7,676 nt of DNA from JBBPYR01 sp038199755 (GTDB taxonomy: Bacteria > Chloroflexota > Ktedonobacteria > Ktedonobacterales > Ktedonobacteraceae), in assembly GCA_038199755.1 (NCBI GenBank), contig JBBPYR010000175.1, positions 1 through 7,676 of the forward strand, written 5' to 3'. Shown here piece by piece: positions 5,925 through 7,676 of the stretch (position 1 is the first letter of the stretch; every line of letters begins with the position of its first letter). The notes beneath the pieces were generated by a model. It did no database searches, was not told the DNA's origin, and saw nothing but the letters and a program-made list of their open reading frames with translations. A program made the position numbers and the translations under genes.

Positions 5925-7538
5925 ATGCTCTCTCCACAGCCGCAGATCAAAATGTCTCACTCACAGGTCGTGGTACCTGACCAATTCAATGTTACGACCG
6001 CTTTTCTTGATCGCCACCTCAATGAAGGGCGTAGCGAAAAAGTTGCCGTTTATTATGAAGGGAAGACATACACGTACGCCGATATTGCTGAACTAGCGAA
6101 TCGTGTCGGCAATGCCTTACTCAATCTGGGTGTGGATATAGAGCAGCGTGTTGCCTTGCTTTTGCTTGACTCACCACAATTTGCTGCCTCCTTCTTTGGT
6201 GCCATCAAGATTGGCGCGGTCTCCGTGCCCATTAATACCAACTTACGCCCCGATGATTATGTCTATATCCTCAACGATAGTCGCGCCAGAACCCTGATCA
6301 TTCATGCCAGCCTCTGGCAAACAATAACCCCGATTCGTCTCCAACTGACCTATCTCAAGCATGTCATTGTGGTGGGCTTGGGAAAAGAACAGCAAACTCC
6401 CCAAATCCATGATTTCGATCAGCTGATCGAACAGGCTTCTTCAACCTTGCATACAGCGGAAACCTCAAAAGATGATAGTGCCTTATGGCTGTATAGCTCT
6501 GGTAGTACGGGTTTTCCCAAAGGTTGCGTCCATTTGCAGCATGATATGGTCTACTGCACCGAATATTATGCGAAACCGATTCTCGGCATTCGTGAGAGCG
6601 ATATCACCTTTTCTGCTGCCAAGCTCTATTTCGCGTATGGGCTAGGCAATAACCTCTATTTCCCCTTTAGCATGGGAGCCAGCGCTGTCTATCACGCGGG
6701 CCGTCCACTCGCCGAGGATATGTTCAAAGTGGTTGAGCAATACCGCCCGACGATCTTCTTCGGCATTCCTACGCTGTACGCCAGCATGCTCGCGCTTCCT
6801 GATGTCGCCAAACGCTTCGATTTTTCGTCGGTGCGCACCTGCGTTTCCGCTGGTGAGTCTCTGCCAGCCGATATTCTGCGCCGCTGGGAAGATACCTTCC
6901 ATGTGCCCATCCTCGATGGCATCGGCTCAACCGAGATACTCCATATCTTTATCAGCAATCGCCCCGGTGAGATTCGCCCTGGCAGCACGGGCAAGTTGGT
7001 ACCCGGCTATGAGGCCATAATTACCGATGAGATGGGGCAAGCTGTGCCACAGGGTGACATCGGCAACCTGCTGATTAGTGGCGATAGTATCACCTCGCAG
7101 TATTGGAACAAGCACGAAAAGACCAAAAATACGATTAGTGGTCACTGGATTCACACTGGCGATAAATATTATCAGGATGAAGACGGTTTCTACTGGTATG
7201 CTGGCCGTTCTGATGATATGCTCAAGGTGAGCGGCCAATGGGTCTCGCCCGTGGAGGTCGAGAATACGCTGATTGCCCATCCCGCCGTGCTAGAGGCGGC
7301 GGTTGTTGGTGTGCTCGACGACGAAAACCTAGTGAAACCAAAGGCGTATGTGACACTCAAGCACGGTATAGAGCCTTCCGACGCCCTTGCTAAGGAATTG
7401 CAAGAGTTCGTCAAGGCACGGCTCACGCCCTATAAATATCCACGCTACATCGAATTTATACCGGAGCTACCGAAGACCGCGACAGGCAAGATTCAACGCT
7501 TCATTCTGCGTGGAACCAACGAAACCATGCCTTTATAA
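5925..7538 (+). CDS. Benzoate-CoA ligase family protein (AMP-forming acyl/aryl-CoA synthetase)
   Basis: Predicted cytoplasmic enzyme of the ANL superfamily that activates a carboxylic acid with ATP to an acyl-adenylate and transfers it to coenzyme A. The 537-aa product carries all core motifs: phosphate loop LYSSGSTGFPKG (189-200), SAAKLYFAYGLGNNLYFPF (230-248), adenine-binding DGIGSTE (331-337), TGD (411-413), hinge GRSDDMLKVSGQWVSPVEVE (427-446), and C-terminal PKTATGKIQR (516-525) with the adenylation lysine Lys522. The AKLYFAYGLGN segment and the SGQWVSP hinge resemble bacterial benzoate-CoA ligases more than acetyl-CoA or long-chain ligases, which suggests an aromatic or small carboxylate substrate. 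Length is normal, about 10-20 aa longer at the N-terminus than typical. It has its own strong ribosome binding site. No ring-reductase, oxygenase or transporter gene is visible nearby to confirm an aromatic pathway, so the substrate remains open. Confidence 0.93.
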   Translation: MLSPQPQIKMSHSQVVVPDQFNVTTAFLDRHLNEGRSEKVAVYYEGKTYTYADIAELANRVGNALLNLGVDIEQRVALLLLDSPQFAASFFGAIKIGAVSVPINTNLRPDDYVYILNDSRARTLIIHASLWQTITPIRLQLTYLKHVIVVGLGKEQQTPQIHDFDQLIEQASSTLHTAETSKDDSALWLYSSGSTGFPKGCVHLQHDMVYCTEYYAKPILGIRESDITFSAAKLYFAYGLGNNLYFPFSMGASAVYHAGRPLAEDMFKVVEQYRPTIFFGIPTLYASMLALPDVAKRFDFSSVRTCVSAGESLPADILRRWEDTFHVPILDGIGSTEILHIFISNRPGEIRPGSTGKLVPGYEAIITDEMGQAVPQGDIGNLLISGDSITSQYWNKHEKTKNTISGHWIHTGDKYYQDEDGFYWYAGRSDDMLKVSGQWVSPVEVENTLIAHPAVLEAAVVGVLDDENLVKPKAYVTLKHGIEPSDALAKELQEFVKARLTPYKYPRYIEFIPELPKTATGKIQRFILRGTNETMPL

Positions 7539-7552
7539 TTGATACGGTGTTT

Positions 7553-7610
7553 GGGAACAGGCGCACGTAAAGTGGCAACGCGCGTTGGCACTTTAAGTGC
7601 GCCTGTTCCC
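7553..7610. repeat. 58-nt near-perfect palindrome after the CoA ligase gene
   Basis: Two 29-nt arms (7553-7581 and 7582-7610) pair at 27 of 29 positions, with mismatches only at 7567/7596 and 7575/7588. The arms meet at a CAACGCGCGTTG centre with no spacer; outer ends are GGGAACAGGCGCAC and GTGCGCCTGTTCCC. As RNA it would form one very stable hairpin 15 nt after the ligase stop, so it may end transcription or protect the mRNA 3' end. Neither strand has a T-run after the hairpin, so it is not a textbook intrinsic terminator. It could also be a dispersed palindromic (REP or MITE-like) element; no target-site duplication is seen in the flanks. The rest of 7539-7648 shows nothing else I can name. 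Confidence 0.9.
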
Positions 7611-7648
7611 ATCTAGCATTTGATAGGAAAGATAGAGCAAGAAATATC

Positions 7649-7676
7649 ATGACGCCACAAGAAAAGCCCAGGCCAC
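7649..7676 (+). CDS. Possible start of the next gene (partial, cut by the window edge)
   Basis: An ATG opens a frame reading MTPQEKPRP to the window edge. Purine-rich sequence precedes it (AGGAAAG at 7625-7631, and GAGCAAGAAA closer in), but the best Shine-Dalgarno match is about 17 nt away, further than usual. Nine residues are too few to identify a family. The position, after a hairpin and on the same strand as the preceding block, is plausible for a real gene start. Confidence 0.35.

Noticed and set aside
5836..6096. 86-aa plus-strand frame overlapping the ligase start
   Set aside because: It overlaps the ligase in another frame, has no ribosome binding site and no recognisable similarity.
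5896..6944. 13-bp direct repeat CGAGATACTCCAT at 5896-5908 and 6932-6944
   Set aside because: A pair of this length is expected by chance roughly once in every couple of windows this size, and the second copy is inside conserved ligase coding sequence.
1..7676. CRISPR arrays, tRNA or rRNA genes, transposase genes
   Set aside because: No regularly spaced repeats, no tRNA-like cloverleaf or rRNA core sequence and no transposase motif were seen on either strand.

Overview
The window reads as ordinary bacterial chromosome from a free-living organism of moderate G+C (about 50-55% by hand count in coding stretches). It holds four complete genes, two sequence edges and short intergenic regions. The gene types point to a Gram-positive-like or Chloroflexota lineage: a long multi-membrane FtsK/SpoIIIE translocase with an acidic linker, a TlyA-type rRNA methyltransferase, a ROK sugar kinase and a benzoate-CoA-ligase-family enzyme. 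My best guess is a Ktedonobacteria-like Chloroflexota. This rests on protein character only and is not proven here.

Layout: positions 1-172 are non-coding and carry a strong sigma70/sigmaA-like promoter firing leftward out of the window, with a dyad at its start site. Positions 173-3805 (minus) encode the FtsK/SpoIIIE DNA translocase. A short divergent region (3806-3951) separates it from a rightward block: ROK-family kinase (3952-5037), TlyA rRNA methyltransferase/S4 protein (5068-5826, 30 nt after the kinase and probably co-transcribed) and an AMP-forming benzoate-CoA-ligase-family enzyme (5925-7538). A 58-nt near-perfect palindrome (7553-7610) follows the ligase. A possible next gene starts at 7649 and runs off the edge.

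The most notable feature is an in-frame, 191-residue mini-intein inside ftsK (1313-1885, minus). It interrupts the Walker A P-loop exactly between the invariant Lys and the following Ser (GATGAGK|intein|S). It has a Cys1, a block B TxxH motif, a block F and a C-terminal His-Asn followed by Ser+1, but no intact homing endonuclease. Until it splices out, the translocase should be unable to bind ATP, so chromosome segregation ATPase activity depends on protein splicing. The intein is poorer in G+C (about 43%) than the flanking host gene (about 54%), has a cysteine-rich linker, and may retain a decayed endonuclease motif.

The genes do not form one obvious pathway. ftsK is a chromosome-segregation gene, while the rightward block mixes sugar phosphorylation, rRNA modification and acyl/aryl-CoA activation.
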